64,000 nt of DNA from Stenocarpella maydis (lineage: Eukaryota; Ascomycota; Sordariomycetes; Diaporthales; Diaporthaceae): contig NQMI01000098.1 of the NCBI GenBank assembly GCA_002270565.1, positions 31,711 to 95,710 on the forward strand, given 5' to 3'. Shown here in pieces: positions 1-12,525 of the stretch. A program made the position numbers and the translations under genes. The notes under the pieces are model-generated. The model had not been told where the DNA came from and ran no database searches. It saw only the letters and a program-made list of their open reading frames with translations. Numbering within the stretch: the first letter of the stretch is position 1; every line of letters begins with the position of its first letter.

Positions 1-1178
1 ACCCTCGTCCCCTCCCACCCAAAAAAAAACCTCCAAAACCAACACTAGGAATAGCAGCATGCCATAGTAGTGGTACTACTACTTATCCCATTGCGACCAA
101 GGCCGGTCTAACCGCCCGCCTACAAGAAAAAGGATAACTAAAAAACACTAAAAAAGAGGGCGTCGGACACAGAGAACGTTAGAAACAGAGCAAGTTGCCA
201 GACGATAGCAACATATCTTCAGCTTCTCTCCTCCGCGTCATTAGTTTTAGATTGCCAAAGTTCCACTTTCTCTCTCACACACTCCTTGGCGGGGAACGGT
301 CCCTCGGAAGGAATGGGGGGCTTGGTTTGTGTCAGTCCCGGGCGCAAACTAAGTTGAGCGAATTGAAACCGCTCGACGGAAAGCTCGAGTTAGATTTCAC
401 GTACCGGATATGCCTATGTCATGACGCATTTTGCCGCCGTCATCTTGACTCTCCGTCGCATGAGCCCGTGAGTCCGTGAGCCCGTGAGTCCGTGAGCCCG
501 TAAGCCCGTGAGCCCCTCTGCCTGCCCATGCCATCGGCCAGTGCTGCTTTGTCCCTGACGGCGACGGCGCTACAACCAGTTGACAAACGCCGCCGCATCA
601 TCTGACCATCCTATCACAGTAAGCGCGAGTATGGACGTGAATGTGTAGTGTACAATACCGATCCCAAGGAGGCGAAACCCGACTCGAGTCGAAGGGAGAA
701 TTCTTTGATTTTGTCGCACCGTTTTCCTTTCTACAGAGATGGAGCTCCAGAATGCACTTTTGAGGCTTGTGTCTGCCCGATGCCCATTTTCGCTGAACCA
801 ACCCCAGATCCCCGTGACCCGCCAAATCGCTCCCTCCCTCACAATCGTCTACATCTCTAAACGGGGTAAGTAATCTAGAGTGCCAAAAAATACGTCTGTT
901 CCCTCCCCGACCTGTCCCATGTCTCGCTCAAAATGAAGTCATAATGTACATATACAGTAGTTTTCCAGCTCAGTATAGAGACATTCCCCGGGATTATAAT
1001 CGTTATATCGTTCGTAGAATAGATGGGAGCAGGTAGATGGCATCCCTTCAGACGTGGCCAGGCCAGACAACCCACACATCGGCGGGGGCGGCTCTGCATC
1101 GCTGTCGTTCAGGAGTGGCGATCGAATCCAACCAATCGATGGTGGCAGATAGGCCATGACTCGCGCTCAGCCGCAGCC
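1..1178. other. Left-edge intergenic region
   Basis: No open frame here shows a recognisable domain or splice-supported structure. The stretch would lie downstream of the GDS1-like gene on the minus strand. It contains an approximately 9-base tandem repeat of the type gagtccgtgagcccgt at about 466-515. It may include the 3' UTR of the neighbouring gene; nothing else is visible. Confidence 0.5.
466..515. repeat. Short tandem repeat (about 9-base unit)
   Basis: Successive copies of a unit close to GTGAGCCCG / GTGAGTCCG run for about 50 bases with only single-base differences between copies. It is non-coding and has no known role. Confidence 0.7.
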
Positions 1179-2649
1179 TCAGTAGTCGTCCAGCAGGCAT
1201 TCGAGCTCGTCGAGATCGATCGTCTCCGGGCTCCGGTCCCACTCCATGAGGCTGTCGAGCTTTGCCCAGCCGTCCATATCACCCTCCTTCTTGATGTTGA
1301 TAAAGAAGGTGGGGCGCATCGCCGGGCTGGCCACGAAGGCCATCGGCTGGGGGTGGCTGGTGGCGGTGGCGGCCTTGGGCTCGCCAAACAGGCTGTCGTC
1401 CCTCGCATGCTCGTCCAGCTCGGTGCTCTGGACGAGGAGCTCCGACTTGACGGGGAGCAGCTGGCCGCTGAGCTTGCGCTTCTGCAGGCCGTCCGCGGTC
1501 TGGGTGAACTCCTTCTCGTCCTTCTCCAGAGGTGGCGACGCGCCTCGCTGGCTCTGCACCGGCAGCGCGAGGGTCGGGATCGGGCGCCCAGAAAAGGACC
1601 CGACGGGCGTGGCGGGCATGGGCATGTCGTCGTCGACGTCGTCAAACTCGGGCGACGAGAGATCCACCTCGGGCGAGGGGCTGAGCTCTCTTCTCCGATC
1701 GTCATCGGCGTCGTCCGAGGCCGAGGTCGCGCTCGGGGTGATGAGTGTGCGCGCGTGGGCCGCGGCCAGGGCTGCCATGGTCGGCTCGGGTAGGGGACCG
1801 TGGGGGCATGTTGTGAGGTAGAAGTAGGTCCTGCGAGGGTGGACCGTCTCGAGCTCCTTGGCCATGGGGCAAGGGTTGTTCGCGTTCCAGCAGGGTCGCT
1901 TAAGGTATGTTGAGAGGCGCGAGGAGATGATTGCGGATGGATTTGCGGATCTGAGAGGGAGCAGTGTTAGTGACATGAGTGACGATGCGAGTCACGTGGG
2001 TGCGCGGCGCAGCGCAGTGCGGCGCAGCGCAGCGTAGATTGCGCGATGCGGAAGGAGCGACAAGGGGGGCATACTGCTGGACGATCTTGAGCTGCTGCAT
2101 CAGGACGGGGACGAGCTCCTTGACTATGTGGGGGCGGTTGCCGGCATTCTGGAGCTGGACGATAACTGCCTCGACGATCTCGTCGTTGACGGTGCTGAGG
2201 TCGACCATGGCGGATGGCGACAGGGCCGAGTCTGTGGCGTCCTTGGTGTCGACGGAGGAAGCCCTGGATCTCGGGGGAGACGGGGGCAGCATATTTGAAG
2301 AGGGCTGATGGCGCTTGGCTGCAGGAGTGTCGTCGCCGGCATGGGAGCGTTTTATCTTCCTTGAGGCATGGGTCTGAGCGTCCATGCTGGCGGGGCTAGA
2401 GGGGCTTCGTGGGGGGTTGGAGGAGGGCGAGTTCGTCATTGATGATGATGTCGAGGAGGACAAGGAGGTGGACGAGGTAGGCGAGGAGGTGGATGCGCTT
2501 TGGCTTTGGCTATGGCCGTGGGAGTGGCTAGGCAAGAGTCGACTTGCGGCGGCGGCAGCTCTGGCAGCGTCGCGTTCTGCCAGTGTGACTGGGACGTGGA
2601 TTCCCAGGGAGGGGAGGGAGAGCGACTTGCGACGGGTATTGTAGGGCAT
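1179..2649 (-). CDS. GDS1-like winged-helix regulator
   Basis: Two exons, 2649-2075 and 1950-1179, joined by a 124-nt intron (donor GTATGC, acceptor CTCTCAG), give 448 residues. The protein opens with MPYNTRRKSLSLPSLGIHVP, the N-terminus I associate with fungal GDS1 winged-helix proteins. A long Ser-rich low-complexity stretch follows (about 40-150). The helix-turn-helix region, about 150-255, is split by the intron and contains ...EAVIVQLQ... before the junction and ...SSRLSTYLKRPCW... after it. The splice is well supported because reading through the intron truncates the winged helix after about 17 odd residues. The acidic C-terminal tail ends in DLDELECLLDDY. Yeast GDS1 is linked genetically to nuclear-mitochondrial function, but the role in moulds is unclear. 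It probably acts in the nucleus. The very long upstream region would suit a developmentally regulated gene, which is inference. Confidence 0.8.
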
Positions 2650-2867
2650 CTTGATTTATGAGTGCGTGTGGTGTGGAGGAAGGTGTGTGGTTGCGAGTCG
2701 GGGTTCTACAACGTTCGAGGGTGTCTGTCTTTTTTTTCTTCTTCCTTTCTCAAACGCACGAGGGAACCCTGGGTGTCTAGTCGTTCCGTTTGTCTTGTCT
2801 CTTTTTTCAGGGCCGAGTATGGTCGGATGGATGATGCGAATGTATGCAGCGGCACAAAGTCGGGTCC

Positions 2868-2926
2868 GGCAATACAGTACGGTGCGGTACAGGGCGGTAC
2901 GGTACAATACAGTACAGTTACGGGAA
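2868..2926. repeat. GGTAC/GTAC-rich repeat
   Basis: Within about 60 bases the tetranucleotide GTAC and its variants recur (TACAGTAC, CGGTAC, GGTACGGTAC, TACAATACAGTACAG). This produces many small inverted repeats. It lies about 230 bases upstream of the start of the minus-strand GDS1-like gene. Confidence 0.6.
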
Positions 2927-5460
2927 GCTGGTAGGGAAGGGAAGTGAGATAGGAGATGGTTCCAGATGGGAAGTGTGAATGGATGGATGGTTCAGAGTTG
3001 GGTTGTGCAGCGCATATCAGTGCACCAACAGTGAAGGAGGACGAAGGGATGGGATGGGTCGGGGGCAGCGTACGATGGGTACGGTAGGCACGGGCAAAGG
3101 TCGTGGTTCACAGTAAGGTGAGGCAAGGAAGGCAAGGCAAGGCAAGGCTGGTCAAAAACAGGCAGGCGGGCAGGAGGGCAGGACGAGGAGGAGCTTGGGG
3201 GGGTTGGTTGTGGGGGGGGGGTCAGAGCTGGAAGCTGGGAAGCTTGGGGGGGTGGGAAGGGGGGTGGGCAAGAGCAGCAGGGGAGGAGGAAGGTACACAA
3301 TTGACAACGAATGTGGCGGGCAGTGCACACGCAAACGCACATACCGCACCACATACACTACGAGACCTGCTATGTACACTACATACGAAGTCGGACGAGC
3401 GTGTGAGTGACAAACTTTTAGTCGCACGTCTCCCTATTCGCTGGTCCTTCTCTGGTGTTTTTTTTTGGCCCCAGGGTTCGCACGGCACTACCAGCAGTAC
3501 CTGGCATGAACGGCAGAATCATGTGGCGGCTCCTTGTACTCGGTACCTTGGCTTGTAGCCAGGGCAGCCAGCCCAACCCAGCGGTTACATGGTAGGTTAG
3601 GTTAGGGTATAGAGAAAGGAACAAGACCCAGTGGGCCAGAGGGAGGAGGGAGGGGGTTGTCCAAGTGGTGAGACGGCACAAACGCCGGAGAGACACGGAC
3701 CTGTCGCGAAGAAAAACAAGTGCGGGAAAAAAAATTATACCTTAGGAAGAGGAAAAGTGGGTAGGAGTCGAAGGCAGTGCGGACCCGACAGGGGGGCCCT
3801 TCACAATCCATGACACTTGCATCAGCGCGCATGCAATATCCCTGTCGGGCCCGGTCAGATCGGGGGTCTCTGACCCACTCCCTTCCTAGAAAGGCTTGAC
3901 GCCGAACACGAAGGGGGAAAAGAGAAGAGGAAGAAAGGAACAGACCAAAAAAAAAAAAATTCGCTTGGTCTCCCCCCCCCGGCTGGTTTCTGTGACGATG
4001 TCTCGTCTCGGCTTGAAAAAGGCGGTAAGTCGATTCCGCCGGCAATATTGTTAATGTTTATCATGACAATCCATCGTCATCGTTCATGGTTGTCATCAGA
4101 ATATGTGTGGGTGTGGGATGGCCCCCGAGGGAGACCAGAGACATCCGTGGGACTGGCTGGCATCGAGGACGGAATTGATGGCGTCCTCATGGGTGGGATG
4201 GATGAATCAATCAGTCAGTCAGTCAATCAACTGCCGTCCTCCCTGCCTTGTCTAGTCCAGCTGCCCCAACTGGTTCGTGCTAGTCGTCCGTTTGCTTGTC
4301 AAGGACGGAGTATCTCCTTTCTCTCCCCGATATCCTGCCGCGCAACGACTGTGTATGGTACGTACCCTCTCACAGACACGCCAACACCACACACCACACA
4401 CCACACGCACTCCTCCTCTAACACGACCACCAACCACCAGATCGTACACATCACAGCGAGTAATGCGCCCAGGTGACATGCACCCTCCCCAGAGAGGCCC
4501 CTTCTCGCTAGCTTACTGACTGTGCAGCATATTAGACTCCGCGCAATTTCGACACGTCTTTGACCATCTTACTTGCATGTCTCACCCGCAGCATCATCAC
4601 AACATGGCCGCATTATCATCGCCGCAGCAACGTCGAGGATAGTGAGCGAGAATGAAGCACCTGTCAGTGTCTACCATGTGCCGTAGGTAATGAGATCAGA
4701 CATCACTGAGCATAAGCACACAGTAGGATATCATTCGTGGTGTACATTACGTACATCCACAGACCACTCTATTACATAGTGTGAACGAGGTAGCTCGGCT
4801 GTGCCACCCAGCCTTTGTTGTTGCAATCTCCCGACCTCCCGTGGCCAATTGGAGAGTCCGAGATTGATGGCCACCAAAATGGTGGGAAAATTAGCAACTG
4901 GGCGAGAAAAGAAAAAAGAAAAGAGGATAATCAAACGAGAAAAAGAAATCTGAGCACATTGACATGGACCTTGTGGCTACAATGTACCCAGGTACCTTCA
5001 ATAGGTGGTGACTGGCAAAATTCAAAAGCAGATGCGGATCCTGTGGCAATGGAAGTCTCGGCTCTACAGTATGCCAGTCCAGTCCCCCACCTACATAGTA
5101 GTGTAGTGTATCCAAAAGATGGATAGGAAAAATAGTACACTATAGTGGGGGGGGGATAAGAGACAGCACTTGAGATGATGATGGGGCTGCATCTGCAGTG
5201 ACATCAAGATTTATGGGTCCCAATGACCCCCTTGCTCTCTGCCCTCTGCGTGGCTCCAGATGTCTGGTCCTCTGCTCGCATCCAGAAGACCAGAGACGGG
5301 CCAATAAGTGGCCAGACATGATCGGGGGAACGGACCACCTTCGAGAAGAATTCCATGGGCCCCAGAACAGCCGTTGCTCATACCCTTGTTTTTTTTGGCA
5401 GCAACAGCAGCAAGCACTCTCCCTCGGGTCGTCGCCCAATTCGTCAATTGACCCTTACAA

Positions 5461-5504
<44 letters not shown>

Positions 5505-5505
5505 C
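5461..5505. repeat. (ACAG)n microsatellite
   Basis: Eleven near-perfect ACAG/ACAA units in a non-coding region. Confidence 0.8.
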
Positions 5506-8304
5506 CTGGTGTCTGGGTCTTAATTCCTTGCCGGCTGCCAGGTCAACTGAAGAAAAAAAAAAGATCATCACTAACGAAACAATTGGACCACCCGCCCCCG
5601 TTTTCTGCTCGTCACGCTCCTCCCTCGGCCCATCCAGTTTCGCCTCTCCTTATGCATGGCAGGTATTTCAGTGGGCCCTCCGGACTCGTCACTCGTCAAT
5701 CCTCAACCTCGACCCACGCGATTGGGTCACGATATATCCTGCTCCAGCACGACGTATCAGCGTCTCCAGTCTTGCCAATCCCCAAGGTCAGCCAGCCAGT
5801 CAACTCAATTGATCAGTCAACCAGTCAGTCAGTCACTCAGCCAGCCAGTCGGGGGCGGTAGTCAGTCGGTCGGTCAGCCCAAGCGTCTCCTTCTCGATAC
5901 CCTTCCTTCTCCATCCCGAGGGCTCATCCCCAGGTTTGATGTTTGTTTTTTAGGGGTCCCGCTCGTGCATGTCCCGAGGTTCTCGTTCGAACCGGGAGCA
6001 CTCAACCGACCTTCTCGACGCAGCATCCGGCCTGCCGACATGGCCCTTCCCCTGCCCCGTCGGACGGGCCATTGGGTGGCCACCCCTGGCCGCACCACCG
6101 CTCGGCTATCTCCATCAAGTTCCGGCTAGACCAGACCAAAACTCGCTCGTTTGCTCATGTCCCATCCGAGCCAGCCCAGCCAGCCCAGCCAGCGAGGCCC
6201 AGGCACAACGTCAGCCAGCCAGCCAGCCAGCCAGCCCTGCCCTGCTCCTTGTGTATCTATACTAACTACTACTGCAGGGTGCTGAACGCAGTAGTAAGGG
6301 GTGGAGGCATCGCGCTAACACCCCCAGCCATGACTTCATGATACGCGCTCAGTCGCCAGCTCGACACTGCCGGATCTGTAGGCGCCACCAGCTCGCAAGA
6401 CGAGAGAACAAGTGTTGGATCTCGCCCATTCCTGCCCTGCCCAGGCCGCCCCAGGCACAGTCTTCGGCCAACCGCCAACGTAGCTACTACTTGATGATCC
6501 GTCTCCATAACAAACGCCTCTGCCAGCAGTGAGCGAGGCGCACACCACCACGACGCCTTAACCATATTTGATGCACATCAACCCACACAAAATGCCACAC
6601 AATGGCGAACCCGTCTGGGGGCGCACGCGGGCAGCGGCAGCCACCAGCCGAAGGCGGTGACAGACCGTCAGTTTCGGCGGGCTGGCTGCTTCATCCTGGT
6701 TGCTTGCTCGCATGCTCGCATGCATTGAAGAGACGTCCCCTGGCTGGGCCCGGCCGGGCAGTCTCCCTCTGTCAACGGCGCGAGCCCAGGCGCTAACAAA
6801 GGCACACACAGATCCTGTCCTGTACGACGTCGCTTCTCTCTTGAGACGGCGCAATCTGCCTATAGCGCCTCACCAATATAGCCCACCCGCGTCGGAGTTT
6901 CTCTAGTATGTGCGGTGGGCAGGCACTGCTTGGTGTGGTTGTAGATCTGCTACTCCGTACCTTTATGGTGTTCCATTCCACCACCCGGCCGAGTTATGCC
7001 CAAAACGCATGCGCCAGGCGGTGTCGTCTCGCTCGCTTGCCCCCGTTTGCCTGGCGTTGAATACTATTACTATTGTATGTATACCGCCACTCACGTACGG
7101 ACTATGTGCATGCATTGTTCTTCTTGCAGGAACCCAGCTCAGAGGGACATGCCTGACCCGCCAGGCTAAACGCACTTCCGCGCCCGGCTGCTGCGTCGCC
7201 CATCCAGAGCTCCCACCGTGCTCGAGTCATTCAATTCCCTGGCTGACGCCTGACGTCCTTCCAGGTCTGGGAAGGGCATCAGATCAGATCAGATCAGGGC
7301 ACGAGTGTACAATGCGGTAGATACCCCGCACTCACACCACCCCCAGACAAGCAAACAAGACGAATCTCTGGCGATTGACGAGACCAAAGCTGATGACGCA
7401 CGTACGACAGAACGGCCCATTCCTGCTGCCGCCCTGGCTGGTTGTGGCGAAAAATAAAGTCTCCGGGTGGGGAGAGACGGGGGGGGGTTCCAAGACCCCG
7501 GGTGGTGGTGACCTATTACCATGGAGTGAGGTTGCTTCGGTTCGTCTGGGGGTGTGTCGAGGGGGAGTTGGACGGCGTTTCATCGAAACGACCAACCACG
7601 CGAAAATCCCCCGTGGGACGGGGGGACGAGCGCATCATCGCTTGATGACAAAGGACTGTGGTTCGTGGAGGACTGCGAATCATCTTGCCCTCTCGCGCCT
7701 ATCGAATGTGCCGTCGTCGTCGTCTTGGGGGTGAAGTAATGGTACCAGCAAAAAAAAGCAGCCCAGGCCAATGCGGCTGGAAGTCCAGGGGCTGTGATTG
7801 GCTGGATAGTTAGCTCAGCTCGTTTTCCTCGACGCCTTGGAGACGAGCGTCCAGCCCCCCCCTCCCCCTCATCTTTTTTCCACCCCTAACCCTCCTGACA
7901 TCCTGCTGCCCTTTGTGACAACCGCCGTCCATGACGACGGTCTTTTCTGTAGGACAATTGAAGAATATGGTATTTCTTTCTTTCTTCCTTTTGTTTTTGG
8001 CTGACATTTCCTTTGACATCTCTGTGGCTTCACATGATCCATTGGGGATGCAGGGGCCCCGGGCGTGGCCTTGAACCCCCCTCTCGGGGTCCTCCTGAAG
8101 CGTGCCAGAACTTGAAGCCCTAGGGGCACGATGACGATCATGCCAGATGCTTGTTTGACCACCCCTTTTTGTGTGTGTGTGTGTGTGCGTCATCTTGTTT
8201 GTGCGGGTGGGACTCCCTATTTCGTTTCAAGCTGAGCACGCTGAAGATTTGTCTTGCGTTGGGACACGAGGTGAGCGAGAGAGTCGGGAGGGGGAAGGAT
8301 GCAT

Positions 8305-8306
<2 letters not shown>

Positions 8307-8342
<36 letters not shown>
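8307..8342. repeat. (TG)n microsatellite
   Basis: About 18 uninterrupted TG units. A shorter TG run lies about 130 bases upstream. Confidence 0.9.
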
Positions 8343-8346
<4 letters not shown>

Positions 8347-9407
8347 TGCTGTTTTCTGTCATGTTCTAGTCTGGTCCTGAGTTGGGATTGGCAATAATGA
8401 GACCAGTAGTATAGAAACGCTGCGATAGGTGATGGCCTCGCAGATGACCTGCAGCCGGGGTCTATCAACCTGCTTAGGTGGGAAGGGCTGGCACTTGTGA
8501 GGCTTGGCCGCTGGCGGCTGCAGCAGTAGGGCGCCCTGGAGTGATTATACGCACAATTCCGTTACCATATCATAAAATGGAGAGGAAGTTAAATAAAATA
8601 AAAAAGGAGGCTCGGTTTCTTGCCGCAGGTCGGGTTGTAAAGCGCTAAGCTGCTTCTATACGGCGGCGGCCTTGGGGTAACCAGGACAAACGATTTGCTC
8701 GATGCCTAATAAGTACGTGATTTTGTCGTGCCTCGCGTTGCCCTGTCTCTCGCGGTACGCATCTCGGAATCATGTTGGACTCTACGAGCTCTAATACCTA
8801 ATAAATCCTACGCGGTCTCCTATCCCGGTTCCCTAACCATAGCTCGAGGGAGGCAGACAGGGAAGTTTGAGGCTGTGAGACCACCATGGGCGGCTACGTC
8901 CAGAAAACGATAACGTGCCCCGTATCTACCTAATCATGCGGGATCCTACTCCCGGTTGGATTTGTGAGCTACAACCACAGGGGGTCTACCCTTTGGGCTT
9001 TCTGAGTTGGGTCCACCCAGTGGGAATTACTTCCCGGCCTTAGCGGTAAGGAGGTTGAAAAATATCGTGTAAATATTAGTACGCCAGTGCCTGGGATTTC
9101 GCCTGTGCGATATTTGCTCATGAAGGGGCCTCGGTTGGGAGCTTGCTCGCACGCATTTGTGCGGGCGGATAATTAGCAACCCGAGTGCGTGAGGTTGACT
9201 GCCGGAGCACCTTCTGTCGGTCCATGATGATAGATATGATGGCGAGCTTTATGATACTGGAAATTGGTTATTAGTTTATGATTTTCGGAAAATGGCCCGA
9301 GATTCACGGCCTCTACACAAGAAAAAGTTGTGATATCTGAATAATTCTATTTTGCATAGGTACATTGAGCTGTTCCGCTGCTGATGCGTATTATTTTCTT
9401 GTTCATT

Positions 9408-9599
9408 TTATTTTCTTCTCTTTTTTCCTTTTAGCATTAGATGGAAAGTGAGTGATGTTGAGTCAGGCATCCATCGAACCTTCAAGCCTAGAATCACTAC
9501 AACGCAGCGGACAGCCAAAAAAAACATGATGGTGAGCGCCACTATAGCGAGAAATCCTATGGGGATCTCGTATGCAATACCTTGATCTTGTGTGCTCAT
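9408..9599 (-). CDS. Possible small single-pass membrane protein
   Basis: An ATG-initiated frame of 63 residues starts MSTQDQG. It contains one convincing hydrophobic helix (about residues 13-38, core FLAIVALTIMFFLAVRC) and ends in a very basic tail (KGKKRRK). The same frame extends upstream to a longer form of 131 residues with a second hydrophobic stretch. No homology is recognised. The gene could be real, a terminal exon of a larger gene, or chance. No promoter or splice signal clearly favours any of these. Confidence 0.25.
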   Translation of the reverse strand: MSTQDQGIAYEIPIGFLAIVALTIMFFLAVRCVVVILGLKVRWMPDSTSLTFHLMLKGKKRRK

Positions 9600-10802
9600 G
9601 AACCCAGAGAGAAAGGTGGAAGGGGAGGGGGAAGGAGAATATACACATCCAGAGATAACCCCAGAGAGTACAAGCAAGCTAGCCAGGAAGCAGCAGAGGC
9701 AAGGGCTAGATTTTGTGTGTAGGTGTGTAGCCCATCGGATGTCTTCTCTGTAACCTTGGAATTGCCCAGACTTCTTTTCAGTAGCCAGACATGCATTCTT
9801 CACATATATGATGCACGTGATGAAGCCACGCCTCTACTTGTATATGTCGTCTGTTCGTCGGCAACCAAGAAAAGGACCGAGCCTTGCTGGTGGCATTTAT
9901 GGTAATGCTTCAGTACGTCAAATTACATTCACACCGGCCCCCAGCGGTCGGTATGAATGCAGATCCCTCAGCATGGCACCCTTGGATACTACAGATTTTG
10001 AGGATAAGGCACCCAAGGAACGTTGCGGACCTCGTCATAAACTCCGTGTTCGAGCCAGCCGTCTCACCACTTTTGGCTGTTTTGTTATCCATGTGCCTTT
10101 TAGAGCTTCGTTCAGGTCCAAGTACGAGATAGTGTATATCTCGGATATGCTTGTCCTATTTCGGCTGCCCGAGAGGATACTGAGTGCGGATGGTCTTCAG
10201 TCTCTGCTGTACTTGGGAACAGACGTATTCGCAACTTCCAAGACGGCATCCTGCACGACCATTAAAGTTTCTCTCAGTGTCTCGGCGCTCGACCCGCTGA
10301 CCGCAGGGCGCAGCCGAAACTCTTGACCAGCCAACATATCGATCCCATATGCCGCAGAGCTTTCAGGGAAATTCATGGCCTTGGTTTCATCTTGCCCACA
10401 TATTGCGCGTTCCAGGGCTGCCCGTTGAGCTGGTGGCCTCACCGCTGCTCCCACGTGTACAAGATGCCCGGAGTATGTCATGCATTGCGGGAGCACAGAT
10501 GCGGCCGACTTTGGATGTTACGGGGACATGCAAGAACATCACATCAAGTAGCTGTAGGCTGTACGTTGTCGAAGGACATGACTCGGTGATAGCTGGAGAG
10601 ATCAGAACAGCCACGGCTGTCGGTGCCATGCGCCTGGTCAGCTTTCATATCACGGGGGCTTGGCGAAAGTGCCACTGCTAGGAGCAGTACCGTAGTTCAG
10701 TCTATATATATATACGTACAAATAGTTGCGAAAGCTGGTTCCCCGCAGGACTCGGGTTAAATGGGGTTGCTTCGGGTAGTCTCAGGGTCCGCTGACCACC
10801 CG
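9600..10802. other. Intergenic region with short unexplained minus-strand frames
   Basis: Two overlapping minus-strand frames (10629-10387 and 10496-10197) contain passages such as LQLLDVMFLHVPVTSKVGR. These faintly recall the C-terminal region of some Zn2Cys6 cluster regulators, but no DNA-binding half, start or consistent splicing could be found. This may be a decayed gene end or simply the 3' flank of the membrane-protein gene at 10803-12525. Confidence 0.3.
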
Positions 10803-12525
10803 CTATCCGCAACTGATTGTCTGAATCTTGTCGGAGTTGCCACCATCAACTTGAGGCTGTTGTACCACCGCTTTATCGTCCGTAGCCAACCTGGAGATGA
10901 GGCCAAAGTGTTGTGAGCGCCTCACGTGGGCATTTGCATAGACAGGTCTTTTGGACGCCGTGTGCTCGTTCGAGGTGAGCCAGTGCATTACGACGGCGGA
11001 AAACAGGACTGGTTATGAGACGAAAACGATCCATAAGCAGCTTGCGTGTGAAATTAAGGACGGAAGGACAGTCGACTTACTATCGGTGTTACAGCAAACC
11101 AGGCACAGCCAAGCCTCTTCCCCGTCGAGAGCCATCAATACGGTCAAGTTCCTGGGCTCGAAGCGTTAGTTACTGGTCCCAGATGTGGTGGTTGACATTA
11201 CATACGTGATGCTGCTGGTCAACGTGCAACAAGAGCCGATGAACGTCTTCCTTGCCAGTTTCTTCAGTCGTATATTGGCTGGGTTGCTTTGAAAATTTAC
11301 ACTTTGCAACACAGTCCCAAATGTCCCTGTCTTCCAGAAGTCGGACCACTTGATTGTTGGCAAGCCTTGAGGTGATTATTAGCAAGGCGAAGAATGCCGC
11401 GTTCCGGTCCCTTTACCTACTTGTTAATGGAACAAGGAAAGACAGAGTTAGGTATACCTAAAATCCTCTGTTAATTGGCATAGAGAAGAGAACAGGTGCT
11501 AAAAAAAAGTCTTCTTGGGCACTTGAATATGCATGACATACGTTGACAAGCGCATCAAATCCAATCAATGGTATGATGACAGGTTTCTGTAGCCCAATAA
11601 CACAGTGGCCCTTGTCGAACTCCGCAATATGCCTGGCGGTATGTTAGAGTATTGACGGCGTGACCTGTTCAGAGTTCTGACAAAGAGTTGCTTATCAGAC
11701 TGAGAGTATTGTCGGCGACTTACAATACGAAGTTCATAATAGTGATAATAATGTAAATCCCTTGACTACGATTAACTAGCACTCAAAACCAATTCCAGTA
11801 TCAGAATACGTACCAAGCATTCCAAAGGAGTTGAAAATGTAAAGTTTTGACTTCAGACGCGGCGTTTTTGAGCCTCGTACAATGTGCTGTCCGTACGTCA
11901 GAACGTAACCACCAAGGGGAATCGGGCCAGCGTACCGCTCTGTCAACCAGGAACAAATATATGAACTAGACGACTGTTAGATTGGCTCTCTGCGTGGAAT
12001 CGTTCAGTAATTGCACTTACAATCTGATACCTGGTCAGAGTCTCATCACAGTCGCCCCTTGAACCCAGTGGCACTTACCTTGCTCGTCACGTATGCGAAC
12101 AAACATAACCCCATAGCCGCCGTGCAAGCTTGTTCGTTGGCATTGGTCCCAACCCCGAATTGCAGCACAGCCGATCCGAAGACGAAGACAAAACTGAAGA
12201 AGTATACCGTGAGGACGACTGTCACCGACTTAGAATGGGCCACATCGAGGGCGGATAACGCGTTGGTGAATCGAACCTACGCCACATGGTATAAGGTAGC
12301 AGCCGCCAATCCCTCACCGCGAGCACTTTGCTCGCTGGACAACAGGGTACATGGTCAGCTAGACATGGACAAGCAGAAGGACAGTACCGGACGAATTGAT
12401 TTGTACGAACCTAACAGGAATGCAATCGTGCAGCCAGATACGAAGGCGATGGTGATGCTGAGCGTCCGGCCGTAGAGAGGAGGTTCATACCAGTCCACCG
12501 AGGACGGGCGCTGACCCGATGCCAT
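10803..12525 (-). CDS. Multi-pass fungal integral membrane protein (11 small exons)
   Basis: I assembled eleven exons: 12525-12411, 12334-12281, 12218-12079, 11965-11936, 11886-11814, 11760-11724, 11632-11542, 11457-11421, 11365-11206, 11151-11081 and 11008-10803. Together they give 337 residues with no internal stop, and nearly every junction has GT-AG and a CTAAT/CTGAC-like branch site. The product shows about seven hydrophobic segments. Its landmarks are LLPYTMWLVL, FIYLFLVDRAHIVRG, KSKLYIFNSFGMLG, IIPLIGFDALVNVYLT, TFIGSCCTLTSSITNLTVLM and WLCLVCCNTDILFS. They match a large uncharacterised family of fungal seven-helix-like plasma-membrane proteins that I know from other ascomycetes. The cytosolic tail is hydrophilic. 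The exon 3/4 intron could hide a 3-base micro-exon (ATT). Substrate or ligand is unknown. Its intact frame argues for a functional gene. Confidence 0.75.

Larger units (their letters stand above)
2650..9407. other. Long gene-poor, simple-sequence-rich region
   Basis: About 6.8 kb with no frame that I can connect to a family or assemble with good splice sites. It is full of short tandem repeats: GGTAC-type around 2872-2925, ACAG/CAGT around 5461-5505 and 5810-5870, CCAG around 6168-6240, GATCA around 7274-7296, and long TG runs near 8170-8190 and 8307-8342. Homopurine and homopyrimidine stretches are also common. Its position upstream of the GDS1-like gene (minus strand) suggests promoter and 5' leader sequence for at least part of it. 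The 8,600-9,250 portion differs in base composition and may be a decayed transposon or LTR fragment, but I found no paired repeat to prove this. Confidence 0.5.

Noticed and set aside
8600..9250. Possible solo LTR or transposon fragment
   Set aside because: Composition differs from the surroundings, but no terminal repeat pair, target duplication or coding motif was found.
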